Source: Cervus elaphus (lineage: Eukaryota; Chordata; Mammalia; Artiodactyla; Cervidae). From it: 64,000 nt of DNA. Shown piece by piece: positions 1 through 11,629 of the stretch. Position 1 is the stretch's first letter; each line of letters begins with the position of its first letter. The position numbers and the translations under genes were made by a program. The stretch is from the NCBI RefSeq assembly GCF_910594005.1, contig NC_057820.1, positions 7,879,001 to 7,943,000 on the forward strand. The letters are read 5' to 3'. The notes beneath the pieces were generated by a model, which ran no database searches, was not told where the DNA came from, and was given only the letters and a program-made list of their open reading frames with translations.

Positions 1-90
1 CCTGGAGAAGGAAATGTCTTCCCCCTCCAGTATTCTTGCCCAGAGAATTCCATGGACAGAGGAGCCTGATGGGCTAACACTTTTTGGAAC
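1..90 (+). mobile_element. Bov-tA/Bov-A SINE, 3' part, cut by window edge
   Basis: Starts inside the Bov-A body (CTGGAGAAGGAAATG, CCAGTATTCTTGCC, CATGGACAGAGGAGCCTGATGGGCTA). The tRNA-like head lies outside the window. Confidence 0.85.
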
Positions 91-180
91 TTTTTCTGAT
101 GGAGAGACACATCAGTAATTAAAAGCAGTACTTAAGCATTTACTTATGTGGCACATTGCCAGTGAAGGCTGTTAGAAAGA

Positions 181-488
181 AAGTGAAAGTGGCTCAGTCA
201 TGTCTGACTCTTTGCAACCCCGTGGATTATACAGTCCATGGAATTCTCCAGATCAGAATACTGGAGTAGGTAGCCTTTCCCTTCTCCAGGGGATCTTCCC
301 AACCCAGGGATCAAACCCAGGTCTCCTGCATTGCAGGCGGATTCTTTACCAGCTGAATCACAAGGGAAGCCCAAGAGTAGTGGAGTGGGTAGCCTATACC
401 TTCTCCAGTGGATCTTCCCAACCTAGGAATTGACCCAGGGTCTTCTGCATTGCAGGCGGATTCTTTGCCAACTGAGCTACCAGGGGAA
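181..488 (-). mobile_element. Bov-A2-type dimeric SINE
   Basis: Read on the minus strand. The left end is the SINE 3' tail (AGTGAAAGTGGCTCAG). The unit TACTGGAGTAGGTAGCC to CAGCTGAATCACAAGGGAAGCC is followed from about 374 by a second diverged copy ending GAGCTACCAGGGGAA, so this is the two-unit form. An A-run follows at 507-519. Confidence 0.88.
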
Positions 489-1110
489 TGCTGCATAGAT
501 TGACCAAAAAAAAAAAAAAGGAAGTCCACTAGCTCATTTTAATAAATAGCTAAAGGTTGTGTAGATTACTGTGAGAGAGAGTGTGAAGTTACTATGCGCC
601 AAGGACATGGAGATATTAATGCATTCTCCCAGGCTTTTCTATCAGGTGCTCACAAGAGACACACAGGGGAATCCCAGGAAAGCTTCCTCCGTGGTCCTGT
701 CTAGGGGAGAGGAATAGGAGTTACTGCTGACACTCCGCCCAGTCCCAAATCCACTGTCTCAACTTAAAATGCTTGACTTGCATAAAGCAAAGCAACCAAA
801 CTTAAGCCCGAGGACATTGATTGAAACCCCCTGAAGCTGAGGGGAAAGGAAACAGTAAAACAAAATCCTATCCTTGAGAAAATAAGTGCAAGACCCAGTA
901 TTACATCTAGAAGAGGAAAGAGACCCTTGTAGAATCCAAACCCACAAGACACAGGTTCACAGTGCCTAAGGGTTCATTAAAACCTCAGAGAATCTCCCCA
1001 GAAGCCTCTACCACAAATCAACAAGCGCTGGGTAGAAATAGCATTGGAATACAGTAAGGACTGCTGCAAGAGACAGATTTTCTCTGGAGAGTCGAGTCAT
1101 TGAAAGACCC
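489..1110. other. Unassigned low-copy stretch
   Basis: Apart from the A-run at 507-519 I recognise nothing. The frames here are short and overlap on both strands. It may be the 5' side of the old L1 that follows, but I could not confirm that. Confidence 0.4.
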
Positions 1111-1114
1111 AGAG

Positions 1115-1330
1115 GCATGTGTGGGCTTAGTTGCTTCATTTGTGTCCGACTCTGCGTTCCCATAGACTGTAGCCCACCAGACTTCTCTGTCCATGGAATT
1201 TCCCAGGCAAGAATACTGGAGTGGGTTTCCGTGCCCTTCTCCAGTGAATCTCCCCAGCCCAGGGATGGAACCCGAGTCTCTTATATCTCCTGCATTGGCA
1301 GGCAGGTTCTTTACCAGCTGACCCAAATGG
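1115..1330 (-). mobile_element. Bov-tA SINE
   Basis: Minus-strand copy from GTGTGGGCTTAGTTGCTTC through CAAGAATACTGGAGTGGG to the tRNA-like head near TTCTTTACCAGCTGACCC. It is rather diverged. Confidence 0.85.
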
Positions 1331-1360
1331 TGAGAAAACTTCAAACCCAGTTGAAATTCT

Positions 1361-1410
1361 GAGTGTGTGTGTGTGTAAGTTGCTTCAGTAGTGTCTGACT
1401 CTGTGCAACC
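1361..1410 (-). mobile_element. Bov SINE 3' tail fragment with short GT run
   Basis: A GT run at 1362-1376 leads into AAGTTGCTTCAGTAGTGTC and TGACTCTGTGCAACC, the 3' end of a Bov SINE read on the minus strand. Nothing of the body follows. Confidence 0.6.
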
Positions 1411-1589
1411 TGAATAGAATAGCACAAAAAAGAGGTGAGGGGAAGAAAGGTATGATTATCTCCTAACATAAATATTATTGATGTCAGTACCTACTACTCT
1501 ACATAGTATGCCAACGTTTTAATACTCAAAAAACAGTATATATGACTTATAAACAGAAGCTGAATGAACACAGTCTGAAAGCAAGTATC

Positions 1590-2480
1590 AGAACCAGACT
1601 CACATATTCATAGATATTAGAATTAGCAGACAAAATAAACAATTATGATTAACATATTAAAGCTTCTACTGGAAAAAATTAGGGGACAAAATACAAGATC
1701 GGATAAGTAACGTTATCAGATACAGAAGCCATAAGAAAAAATAAATAAACACAAAAACACTGTACCAGATATAGTATCTTCAATGGGCTTACCAATAGAC
1801 TTGGCACAATTGAGCAAAGAATTGGTGATCTTAAAACAGAATAATAGAATTACCCAAACTGAAATGCAAAGAGGGAAAAGAAAAAGTGAAAAAAAAAAGG
1901 GGACAGAGCATCAGAGAGTTAGAGAGACAATATCAAATGATCTCTAAGATATATTGAATTGGAATAAAATATGAAGAAGAGAAGAAATGCTTGAAGAAAT
2001 AATGACAGTGAATTTTCCTAAGTTAGCAGAAGATACCAGACCATAAATCCAAGATCAGAGAACATAAAGTAGAATAAATATCAATGAAACTACACATAAT
2101 TCTATCATAATCATATCATTTACATCTAAAGACAAAAAGAAAAATCTAGAAGGAGTCAGAAAAAAATGTAAGAGAGATTGTAGCAGCAGCAGCAGCAGCT
2201 ATGACGCTTCAGTCGTGTCCGACTCTGTGCGACCCATAGACGGCAGCCCACCAGGCTCCTCCATCCCTGGGATTCTCCAGGCAAGAACCCTGGAGTGGGC
2301 TGCCATCTCCTTTTCCAGTAAGAGAGATTACTGAGAGAGAAACATGTATAATGATCGTAGCAGACTTTTACAAATTGTGTGAACAGGAAGGTAATGGACT
2401 GCCATATTTAAAATACTGAAAGAAAAAAAAAAATCCCTAATTTCTATATTTAGTGAAAATATTGGAAATTTAAGGAAATA
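1590..2480 (+). mobile_element. Old L1, ORF1-region remnant, split by a SINE
   Basis: The order of phrases matches mammalian L1 ORF1: TTAGAATTAGCAGACAA, ATTACCCAAACTGAAATGC, ACAATATCAAATG, then after the SINE at 2180-2317 TATTTAAAATACTGAAAG followed by an A-run. Frames are destroyed by stops and indels. The left limit is soft; it could extend up to the SINE at 1410. Confidence 0.6.
2180..2317 (-). mobile_element. Bov-A-type SINE inserted in the old L1
   Basis: It begins with a CAG-type triplet run (2181-2200) followed by a Bov-A body. It is flanked by a perfect 12-bp target-site duplication GTAAGAGAGATT at 2168-2179 and 2318-2329, which fixes both ends. Confidence 0.92.
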
Positions 2481-3459
2481 ATATTTGATTTCAGGTCCAA
2501 CATGTAAAGAGCTTTGAAAATCCCTACTTCCATCCTTACAACAAGAAGAAACTGAACAAATTGAACATCAAGGACTTTTTTTGAATCCATCATTTAACTG
2601 AGGTCACAGAACACGGTACTGCCTCTAAATCTGGAGAGAGGCGAATCTAGAGGTTTACAGCTGAGATCTGCTTATCTGGAGCAAAGCCACTGGGACTATA
2701 AGCTGGTGAGGAAATTTAGGGAGTCATTTTGACTAATTTCTAGGGCATAAATATAGATTAGTATGGGGAAGAAATTTGAGGGAACACACATTTAGGAGGG
2801 AACCCACCATTCCCCTCTAGGGTTTTACCTCTAGGAATCCCAGCAGATGCCAACAGTGAAGACTGGAGCTTGTTAAGTGCTCTGGCAGGAGGGGGGAGCG
2901 AGTAATCCTTGTGAATTATATGCAGAGTGTTCTCCATAGGATCTACTCTCTAAGGGAAAAGACCATACAGCAACATTTAGTAATTAATAGTAATAGTCCT
3001 CAGAACACATTTCAGGAAAGACTTTTTAGAAACGATGTGTATAATTCATCTGGCACAGAGAAATTCCTCAATTCTGGTAACTACTCTTGTAATTATTAGC
3101 ATGATATCACTTTTTTCTCAACTCCCTGGTTAATAACCTTTGAGTATACACCTAGTTCTATATATCGCCCCCTAAATGTGTAATGTAATATATATGTTTG
3201 GGACAAAAATAAAATTCAACATCCTTATAGGAAAAGCTAGTGTGGTAAACACTACGGTATTAGGAGATCTGGGGTAAACTTCTGACTTCCCTGAAAAAAA
3301 TGCCTTTTCAAAATACCTTTGCTGCCAAAGTCAGATGAAAATATATTTAAGAGCACAAAAAAATATTGGTAAGCTCACTGATATACTTCTTTTAATAACA
3401 GCTCAGTTTTCTAGGAAGAAAGAAGTTTTAATTGGTTTCTAGTTAAATAGATGGTGGCA
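2481..3459. other. Unassigned stretch before BovB
   Basis: AT-rich and without a family I can name. The open frame 2911-3099 (62 codons) has no supporting features. Confidence 0.4.
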
Positions 3460-3489
3460 TGATCAGTGGCCAAGTCATGCAGAGTTCCA

Positions 3490-5375
3490 GACAATAGCGA
3501 GGAGAGATAAGAAAGCCTTCTGAAGTGAACAGGGCAAAGAAATGGAGGAAAACTACAGAATGGGAAAAACTAGAGAGCTCTTCAAGAAACTTGGAGACAT
3601 CAAGGAAACATTTCATGAAAAGATGGGCACAACAAAGGACAGAAACCACAAGGATCTTAGAGAACCAGAAGCAGTTAAGAATAGGTGGCAAGAATATGCA
3701 GAAGAACTACACAAAAAAGGTCTTAATGACCCAGATAACCATGATGCTGTGGTCACTCACTTAGAGCCAGACATCCTGGAGTGTGAAGTCAAGTGGGCCT
3801 TAGGAAGCATTATTACAAACAAAGCTAGTGCAGGTGAAGGAATTCCATCTGAGCTACTTAAAAATCCTGAAAGATGATGCTGTTAAAGTGCTGCACTCAA
3901 TATGTCAGCAAATTTGGAAAACTCAGCAGGGGCCACAGGGCTGGGAAAGGTCAGTTTTCTTTCCAATCCCAAAGAAATTCAATGCCAAAAACTGTTCAAA
4001 CTACTGTACAATTGCAGTCATTCCACATGCTATTATTAGCAATACCAGGGTTATGCTCAAAATCCTTCAAGCTACACTTCAGCAATAGTGAACCAAGAAC
4101 TTCCAGATGTACAAACTGGGTTGAGAAAAGGCAGAGGACCCAGATTTCAAATTACCAACATTCATTGGGTCGTGGAGAAAATAAGAGAGTTCAAGAAAAG
4201 CATCTACTTCTGCTTCATTGATTATACTAAAGCCTTTGACTGTGGACAATTCTTAAAGAGATAGGAATACCAGACCACCTTACCTGTCTCCTGAGAAATA
4301 TGTATGTGGTTGAGAAACAACAGGTAGAACCAGATGAAGAACTGTTGTCTGGTTCAAAACTGGGAAAGGAGTATAACAAGGCTATATATTATCACCCTGC
4401 TTATTTAACTACTATGCAGAGTACATCATGCAAAATGCCAGGGTGGATGAATCACAAGCTGGAATCAAGACAGCTGGGAGAAATATCAACAATCTCAGAT
4501 ATGCAGATGATACCACTCTAATGGCAGAAAGTGAAAAGGACCTAAGGAGCCTCTTGATGAAAGTGAAAGAGTAGAGTTAAAAAGTTGGCTTAAAATCCAA
4601 CATTAAAAAAAAAAAAGAAAACTAAGTTCATGGCTCTGGTCTGACCACTTCATGGTGAATAGAAGGAGAAAAAGTGGAAGCAGTGACAATTTGGAGGGGG
4701 GGGGGGGTAGCTCCAAAATTACTGTGTATAGTGACTGAAGACATGAAATCAAAAGATGCTTGCTTCTTGGAAGGAAAACTATGACAAACCTAGTAAAGTG
4801 AAGTGATAGCTGCTCAGTTGTGTCTGACTCTGCATCCCCATGGACTGTCGCCCACAAATCTCCTCTGTGCATAGAGTTCTCCAGGCAGGAATACTGGAAT
4901 GGGTGACAAACCTAGAAAGCATATTAAAAAATAGAGACATCACTTTGCTGACAAAGATCCATAGAGTCAAACCTATTGTTTTCCAGAAGTCATGTATAGA
5001 TGTGAGAATTGGACTATAAGAAAGGCTGAGTGCCAAAGAGTTGATGTTTTTGAAATGTGGTGCTGGAGAAAACTCTTGAGAGTCCCTTGGATAGCAGAGA
5101 GATCAAATCAGTCAACCGGAAAGGAAATCAACCCTGAATTTTCATTGGAAGGAGTGTTTCTAAAGCTGAAGCTCCAATACTTTGGCCACCTGATGTGAAA
5201 GAGCCAACTCATTGGAAAAGATCCTGATATTGGAAAGACTGATGGCAGGAGAAGAGGGTGAGACTGTTGGATGGCATCACTGGCTCAATGGACATGAATC
5301 TGAGGAAACCCCAGGAGATAGTGGAAGACAGAGGAGCCCAGCATGCTGCAGTCCAAGAAGTCACAAAGACTCTCA
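3490..5375 (+). pseudogene. BovB reverse-transcriptase ORF remnant
   Basis: Dead copy of the BovB ORF, which normally encodes an endonuclease plus reverse transcriptase acting by target-primed reverse transcription. The stretch before the RT domain is open from 3542 to 3877. The RT core follows in shifted frames. The catalytic YADD codons are intact at 4500-4511, but the upstream frame (4300-4521) is in a different phase, so they are not joined to it. The C-terminal part (RRIDAFELWCW-like, here VDVFEMWCWRK) is open at 4992-5198. A G12 run at 4696-4707 and a SINE also break the frame. The endonuclease domain is missing because of 5' truncation. Confidence 0.85.
4794..4903 (-). mobile_element. 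Bov-A SINE nested in BovB
   Basis: About 110 bp of Bov-A body and tail. It is flanked by a perfect 12-bp duplication TGACAAACCTAG at 4782-4793 and 4904-4915. Confidence 0.92.
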
Positions 5376-5383
5376 CATGGCTT

Positions 5384-5598
5384 GAAGTGAAGTGAAGCCG
5401 CTCAATCGTGTCCAACTCCTTGTGACCCCATGGACTGTAGCCTACCAGGCTCCTCTGTCCATGGGATTTTCTAGGCAAGAATACTGGAGTGGGTTGCCGT
5501 TTCCTTCTCCAGGGGATCTTCCCGACTCAGGGATCGAATCCAGTCTCCCACATTGTAGGCAGACGCTTTACTGTCTCAGCCCCCACGGAAGTCCTCTG
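5384..5598 (-). mobile_element. Bov-tA SINE nested near the BovB 3' end
   Basis: Full Bov-tA with the tRNA-like head on the right. The flanking 9-bp duplication is ACATGGCTT at 5375-5383 and 5599-5607. The BovB tail resumes immediately after. Confidence 0.92.
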
Positions 5599-5624
5599 AC
5601 ATGGCTTAGGGACTTAACAACAAG

Positions 5625-5775
5625 TAAATTCCTTCACAGGGTCTCCTACACTCAGGACCTCATAAACCTAACTACCTCCCAAAGGCCTATTCAAAATATC
5701 ATCACATTCCAGGTTAGAGCTCCAACATGGAATTTGAGGGGGGTGCAAACATTCAGTTCAAAACACCGTGTCATA
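5625..5775 (-). mobile_element. MLT1-type (ERVL-MaLR) LTR remnant
   Basis: Antisense phrases ACTACCTCCCAAAGGCC, ATCATCACATTCCAGG and GCAAACATTCAGTTC match the end of an MLT1-like LTR. Short and diverged. Confidence 0.5.
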
Positions 5776-6084
5776 CTATAGAAGGGACTGGAGACCAGAG
5801 AAGTAAAAGAATGCACTCAAGTTCACAAAGCAATAAAAACTTAAAAACTGAGCTGTAAGCAAAACACTCTTAGAGGTTTGCAGAGTCTAAGCCCTTTTTG
5901 GCCCAATTGCACCTCCCTATCAGATACCCTGTGTTTACTCTGGGCTTATCACCGTACCAGGGAGCGCTTGAGCCAGGGGCCCGTTGGTGTTATTCACAGT
6001 CAGAATCAAGCCAGTTGCATGTTTGGTGCTTGTTTTACCTGCTCACCTTCATGTGACGGTCGTTTCTGTTTGGCCAGGTGCAGA
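5776..6084. other. Unassigned low-copy stretch
   Basis: Nothing recognised. The open frames at 5878-6186 (+) and 6006-6236 (-) overlap each other and part of the MIR, and show no domain. Confidence 0.4.
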
Positions 6085-6260
6085 GAAAGAACACAGGACT
6101 GGAAGTCAGCCAGCCTGGCATCCTGTTGGTCACCGGCTCCATGCGTGACCTTGGACCAGTCACTTAAATGCTCCGCCTCCATCTGACTGCGTAAAATGTG
6201 GGGCAGAGATAGACAACACTTTCCTTTTGGCAGCAATTGTTCCTATCAAATAAGATTGAT
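6085..6260 (+). mobile_element. MIR SINE
   Basis: The MIR core order is visible: a GGACTGGAAGTCAG-like start, GTGACCTTGGACCAGTCACTTAAATG, then a CTGTAAAATG-like CGTAAAATGTGGGG. Diverged. Confidence 0.6.
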
Positions 6261-6564
6261 TAACATAGAGATCGTTAAGGGACCAAAGACCACACACCCG
6301 TCAGCTGGTCGTCCTTGTTTTTCTGTCACATTCGATCTCATCAGATCAAGAATCAGAAATGTGTTATTTGAATTTGTGAGACACAAAATATCTATAACCA
6401 GAATTCAGGCACGCTTTGCACAAAAAGTATTAACTGAGCTTATTTTCCATCAGGATATGTGCTTCACGCTAGGATGCAGCTGTGAATAAAACTGGGATGA
6501 ACAGACAATGCCATGTGGTGTAAGAAACGCCACACAGAAGAGGAAGGTAAGAATAACGACACCA

Positions 6565-6640
6565 CGGGGCCCCAGAGCAAGACGGCCTGGGTTCAACCCC
6601 TGACCGCACCTAATTACAAGTGTAGCCTTACACACATATA
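6565..6640 (+). mobile_element. MIR core fragment (tentative)
   Basis: AGACGGCCTGGGTTCAACCC followed by TTACAAGTGTAGCCT resembles the 5' half of MIR. Too short to be sure. Confidence 0.35.
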
Positions 6641-6659
6641 TAAAAATGATAAATCAATC

Positions 6660-6905
6660 ATTAAAGAAGAAGCAGACTCACAGATATTGTGAACAAACTC
6701 ATGGTTACCAGTGTGTGGTTATCAGATATATAGAGAACAAACGGGTTACCGGTTGGTTTGGAGTGGAGTGGGAGGTTCAAACAATTGGGTCCAAGACAGG
6801 CTACAAAGATGTATTCTACACCACTTGGGATACAGCCAATATTTTGTGATAACTGTAAATGGAATATAACCTTTAACAATTGTATAAAGAAATTAAAATA
6901 TTTTA
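6660..6905 (+). mobile_element. L1 3' end
   Basis: Phrases ACTCACAGATATTGTGAACAA, GGTTACCAGTG, CCAATATTTTGTGATAACTG and TAAATGGAATATAACC, then an A-rich tail, are the 3' UTR of an old L1. Confidence 0.8.
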
Positions 6906-7354
6906 AAAATGCTATATGTCTCAGGGTTGTGGGGGAGAATCAGTTGAGAGAATTCTTACAAAGTTCTCTAAACGGTGCTGCGCAGTGAGGCATGCCAGCT
7001 CTCATGGAGGTGATGGAGAGGCACTGGGTGACAAAGGAGAAGGAAGAAAAGGCACCTACGTGATTCAAGCCAGGGTTGGGGGGCACAGCAATGCGGGCTC
7101 CCCAAGGGGGGTGACATCAAACAGGCCCAAAGAATGAGTGGTGGAGGGTGGGGGTGAGGAGCCTCCCAGGAAGGGGGAATCTCATGTGTGAAGCCCCTCA
7201 GATGAGGGGGAATAGGAGTTTGGGGGGAACCAAGAAGTGGGTGACAGGTGAGGCTGGGAGATCAGCCCGTCTGATACCAAAGGCTTTCTAACCCCCGTCT
7301 CCCACTCTGGAGCTAGAGCTGTATTTACCTGCTCAGCCATGTTAAAAGCATGTG
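6906..7354. other. Unassigned purine-rich stretch
   Basis: GA-rich with several G runs. Nothing is recognised. It leads into the CpG-rich patch. Confidence 0.35.
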
Positions 7355-7772
7355 AAAAGCACTGGAGGAATCCCGCCTCAGGGGCCACGTCGGCGCTGGG
7401 GGTTGGAGTCTGGTCAAGTGGGAGTTTTGTCCGAAGCTGCCAGGGACAGAAGGATCAGGGTGTGGGCTGGCTGTGTGCGGTCAGGCTCGGCCAGAGAAAG
7501 AGCCAGAGCAGCGGAAGCGGAAAACAAAGCCGAGAGGGCGGAGGGCAGCCAAGTAGACACCGGGAGAAAACATAGAGAAAGAGAGATCTCGGAGAAGAAG
7601 AAGTCACGGGGTTCAAGACACGTGACCAAGGAAGGCCGGAGTGCCAGCAGCCTGGGTGAATGGTCTTGATCGCAGGGCCCATGGGGGCACCAGGCGGCTT
7701 GACAGCCAAGGGTCTGGAGGGATGCCCGGCACCCTCACGCGCTCACGAGGCCAGTCAAGGTGAGCTCGGGAA
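7355..7772. promoter_or_regulatory. CpG-rich patch, possible weak CpG island
   Basis: I count about 23 CpG dinucleotides in about 420 bp, far denser than the rest of the window, with a perfect E-box CACGTG at 7619-7624 and GC-rich hexamers such as GGGCGG. No TATA box or conserved start is evident. The overlapping open frames on both strands are what GC-rich DNA gives by chance. It could be a distal promoter or enhancer, or just an unmethylated relic. Confidence 0.35.
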
Positions 7773-8045
7773 GATCTCTGCACAGACTGGTACCTGTGCT
7801 CAAGCACTGCCCTCTCTTGCCCTGGTGAGATGAGCGGTCTTTTATGGGGACTTTTCACCATAATCACCCCAGAATGTCTAGGAGGAAAGTGTTAGGAGAA
7901 AAAGCTTTCAACAGTCTCTGCTCTAAAGCCAGAAGGTCTACGATCACCATTGCACCCCCATCTCATGTACGTGTGAGTGTAGATTACAATGGATCTGTTG
8001 GGTTATTTTTTATGAGGATTACATATAAGCACTTAGTGCTGTAAT

Positions 8046-8107
8046 CCACAGGGTCGAAAAGAGTCGGATACACCTTAGTGACTGAACAACAACAACAACA
8101 AAAACAT
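8046..8107 (+). mobile_element. BovB/Bov SINE 3' tail fragment with (AAC)n
   Basis: CAGGGTCGAAAAGAGTCGGATAC then GTGACTGAACAACAACAACAAC is only the 3' end of a BovB/Bov-A element. Confidence 0.8.
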
Positions 8108-9242
8108 CACGTGTGGTATAAACCAAGAGACATGGATGCTGAAGTCTCCAAATATGTGTTCTGTGAATTGCACAATTTTTGTAGACTCAAGTTTCTACTG
8201 CACCTTATTTAAATCTATCAGTGACTTTTAAAAGGAAAAATGACTCAACTCCTCAGACCTGGAACCTGTTAGAACAATCTCAAAGAAATATTTCCGCTTC
8301 TTTAAAAAGTGGTCTTGTTTATCAAGAAGCTGCACCCCTTGGGTCAAAAGCCTGAGATACAGGATTAACAGGGAGATCTGGGAATATTTCTTCTCTTTTT
8401 TCTAGATCTCTCCAGCTAGACAGCAAGAGCGGACGCTGGCTTTTTTCAGGCACATTTATTTTGCCTCTTTGATATCAAGCTGTGCTTTTGAGAAAAGGAC
8501 CATGGGATGAATTAGGCCCTTGGTAATTTGCATGAACACTTGAAAATGCCAATGACACCTCTCTCCAGTTCTATAAGTGTTTCTGAATTCATTTTATTCT
8601 CCACAGCAATTGCTTGTGCTGGAAAAACAAACAGCCCTGTGAGTCAGACTTGTGTTTGTTTACACCCCATGGAGAGCTGGGGGGATAAAGAGATTAAATC
8701 AAAGGCTAACTTTGCGCAGAAAGGATGGGGAAATAGCAAAAGCTCTCAGGAGCGCTGTCATGATTTTGTTTGGTGGTTCTCCATGAGACATGTGGTACAG
8801 TTTCCTTGGTTGGCATGCTTCTTATAGCTGAAAGTACCATCCATCCATCCCCAAAATTCAGCTGTATCTACCATGCTTCATGTCCAGAATCATGGATCTT
8901 CTCGTTTAGAAAGCCTCCAGTATTTTTTTTTTTCCAGTCTACAATCTTGATTCTTCTTCCTGATGTAACGCTTGTTTCCTGGCAAAGCACACTGACCTCA
9001 CTCTCTCCAGTGTCCCAAACTGTGACCCTTATTAATGCTTCAGGCATAAACTCTATATAACACTCATTGGTATTCAGCATGCACTAATTATATGGCTATT
9101 TAGTGATATCCAGGTCTGTAACTCTGACCTCCTAACTGGTGGCAAGAATGAAACTTGCAGAGAGGGACAGCCATCCTCCTCACGCCCTATTTGTAGCTTC
9201 CTGAATTGTCCTTTTTTCTCCTATCTCATCTCATGCATATGG
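8108..9242. other. Unassigned low-copy stretch
   Basis: No repeat family and no convincing gene. The frames 8528-8827 and 8770-9060 overlap in different phases. A T-run lies at 8923-8933. Confidence 0.4.
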
Positions 9243-9462
9243 ATACTCACTCGCTCAGTTGTGTCCAACTTTGCGACTCCATGGACTGTAACCCGCCAGG
9301 CTCCTCTGTCCAGAACAAGAACACTCTTCCAGGCAAGAACACTGGAGTGGGTCACCATTTCCCACTCCAGAGGATCTTCCTGACCCAGGGATCACACATG
9401 TGTCTCCTACATCTCCTGCGTCGGCAGGAGAATTCTTCACCACGAGCACCACCTGAGAAGCA
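9243..9462 (-). mobile_element. Bov-tA SINE
   Basis: Typical minus-strand body (CACTCGCTCAGTTGTGTCC to GAGCACCACCTGAGAAGC). An internal AGAACAAGAACAC stretch departs from the usual sequence. Confidence 0.88.
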
Positions 9463-10639
9463 CATTTTCTCCTACATTTTCTTATAATTTTTTGGCCTTT
9501 CAAGCATCCAAATTCTTTCACAAGCACCAGTTCACTGGAGCTGCATAATGGCCTTGCGGGGTAGTCACTCATCATTGTTATTGTCACCAGCAACTAGAGT
9601 TTAATAAGATAAAACACTTTGCTGAAGCATGTTCTGCTGGAAAATGGTGAAACCAACTCTTTCAAAGGCAAATAAATCCCACCCTACATTGTCTTTCCTA
9701 GAACAAATTTTCTCTAATTCTATTAAAACCAAGTTAATTTAATGTTTTGCATAAAATGGGTTTGGTAAGTCACTAAAATACATAACAGATTAATTAATCT
9801 ATGGCAATACTACATTAAAAATAGAAAATGAAAAGTATTATGTAGAAATAGTCTAAATTTTTGTTCTCTCAGAAATGTCTTTAAATCTCATCCTATTTAA
9901 AGGAAACTGAAACTGGAAGTCTTAAAGAATTCTTTAGGAATGAGGTTTACAATGAAAATACAATGTGGAAATCCAATCAGAGACCTGTATACAGGTCAAA
10001 GATTTTGCCAAATCATCCCTGAATGAATGCATGCTATCCTAAGTTGAAATATTTAAGGTAGGCATATGTGATGTCTCATGATTCTCCAATTTAACTGACC
10101 TTCCTGATTAGTCAACCAGTGATTGATTTCAATAATATCACATAAAAGTTTTGCTCCTGCAATATAAAATAACTAAAAAAAAAGTTTTCAAAATTGATGT
10201 CAAAGGCAGGGTTAGGGTGATCAAATCCACAATGGGGACAGACACATGCGGTTAAGCCTGTGGCATGGCTGCATTCACTGGGTCCTTCCACCTGGTGGCC
10301 TCTTTCCTGTGGATTGTTTGTTCTGACTCCAACATGCTGTCCTAGTCAGTGGAGCAGTCGCATCGGCTGGGTGCAGAGGGACCTTCTCTTCTGGGAGCTT
10401 CTCCAGATAATGCATGCTCCTTGGGCTTTGTCTCTGGGACGAGTCGCAACCCAGGGTGGGACGTGCATCAGGAGGGTCCGCTGAACTGCAGCAAGAGTGG
10501 GAGGACTGCCCACGGCGTGTCTGGCCCCTCCACCTCTGCCTGGGTTCAGATGCCCAGAGCACCATCCAGGGTCAGCGAAGCTTGAAAGTGAAAGCCAAGC
10601 CCACAGACACCATCTGGAGATGTGGAAAAAAACTGTGAA
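9463..10639. other. Unassigned stretch; AT-rich then GC-rich
   Basis: 9463-10190 is AT-rich with nothing recognised. 10250-10600 is richer in GC with several CpG and overlapping frames on both strands (10260-10484, 10275-10565, 10349-10585). None carries a domain I know. Confidence 0.35.
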
Positions 10640-10812
10640 GCAGGAGTCAGGAAAATTGGCTTTGAGGCTTGGCTGTGACTCTTTCCAGTAAGAATATTCG
10701 AGGCAAGCAGTAAAATTGCTCTGGGTGTAAATTTCCTTCCACTATAAAATGAGGATTAAAATTTCTACCTTGCCCGCCTCAGAAATTTCTTGTAAACGTC
10801 AGTAACAGAGGC
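10640..10812 (+). mobile_element. MIR SINE
   Basis: TTGAGGCTTGGCTGTGAC, then TTCCTTCCACTATAAAATGAGG and ATTAAAATTTCTACCTTGCC follow the MIR order. Confidence 0.55.
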
Positions 10813-11629
10813 CACTCCTGCATCTCTTCTGGAAAGAACTTTCTGCCTCCTTCCCATCTTTTTGTCTCTCTTGCACTCTTCCCATTAGCAGCTCCTCAAA
10901 GTGAGGCAAAGGTGCTAATTTGTAAATAAAAGACATTTACTGGACCATGTTTTACTAGTGGGCCTTAACCATCAAAATATACATGTGGTCTCCATTCTTA
11001 CGTGGTAAATTGACCTGGGTAAGATTTTCTTCCTAGTGAAGGCAGACTTTCTCTCTGGCATAATTTGGAGCCCAGGCATTTCTATGTATTGAAGAGCAGG
11101 TGTAAGGTAATAGATTCTGCTTCCAAATCTCATCCTTGCATTTCATTTATATGAAACCTTGAATCAGGAAATGAAATTCCAACCACTGGTTCTGTGCACT
11201 TTACCATATGACTATTCATGGTTTGTATAACAGCTTTGGTCAGAACTCAGAGAAGAATAGAGGTTAAGTGGCAAGAACAACAAAAACCACTCCAAACCCC
11301 TAACTGTGAAGTTCCGAGAATATATGTTTTATGAAATAATGTACTAAAGGTACAGCAAATTTAAAAAAAAAATTGAAAAAGTACAAGTGATGAATATAAT
11401 TACTTCAGTGCTGTAAGCCATCGCAAAGGGTAAAGGAGATATTAATTTCCCATAGAAATGCAGAACTGTGATTTTGATCCTGTTTTCTTGACCCCTGCAG
11501 GGATATACCGATTAACCAGTGCTACTAACTTCTGCCAAAAATGCAATATGTTTTAAATGAATGATTACTAAGCTTTCCATTGAGTGACTATGAGGTATTT
11601 TTGTTTTGGTTTGTTTTGCTGTTCAATTC
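10813..11629. other. Unassigned low-copy stretch
   Basis: AT-rich DNA with no frame of note and no family recognised. Confidence 0.4.

Larger units (their letters stand above)
3460..5622 (+). mobile_element. BovB (RTE) LINE, 5'-truncated, about 2.1 kb, with two nested SINEs
   Basis: The longest BovB copy here. It runs from the stretch before the reverse-transcriptase domain to the 3' tail GGGACTTAACAACAA at 5609-5622. Younger SINEs sit at 4794-4903 and 5384-5598, each with its own target-site duplication, so removing them restores one continuous LINE. The 5' limit is soft. Confidence 0.93.
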
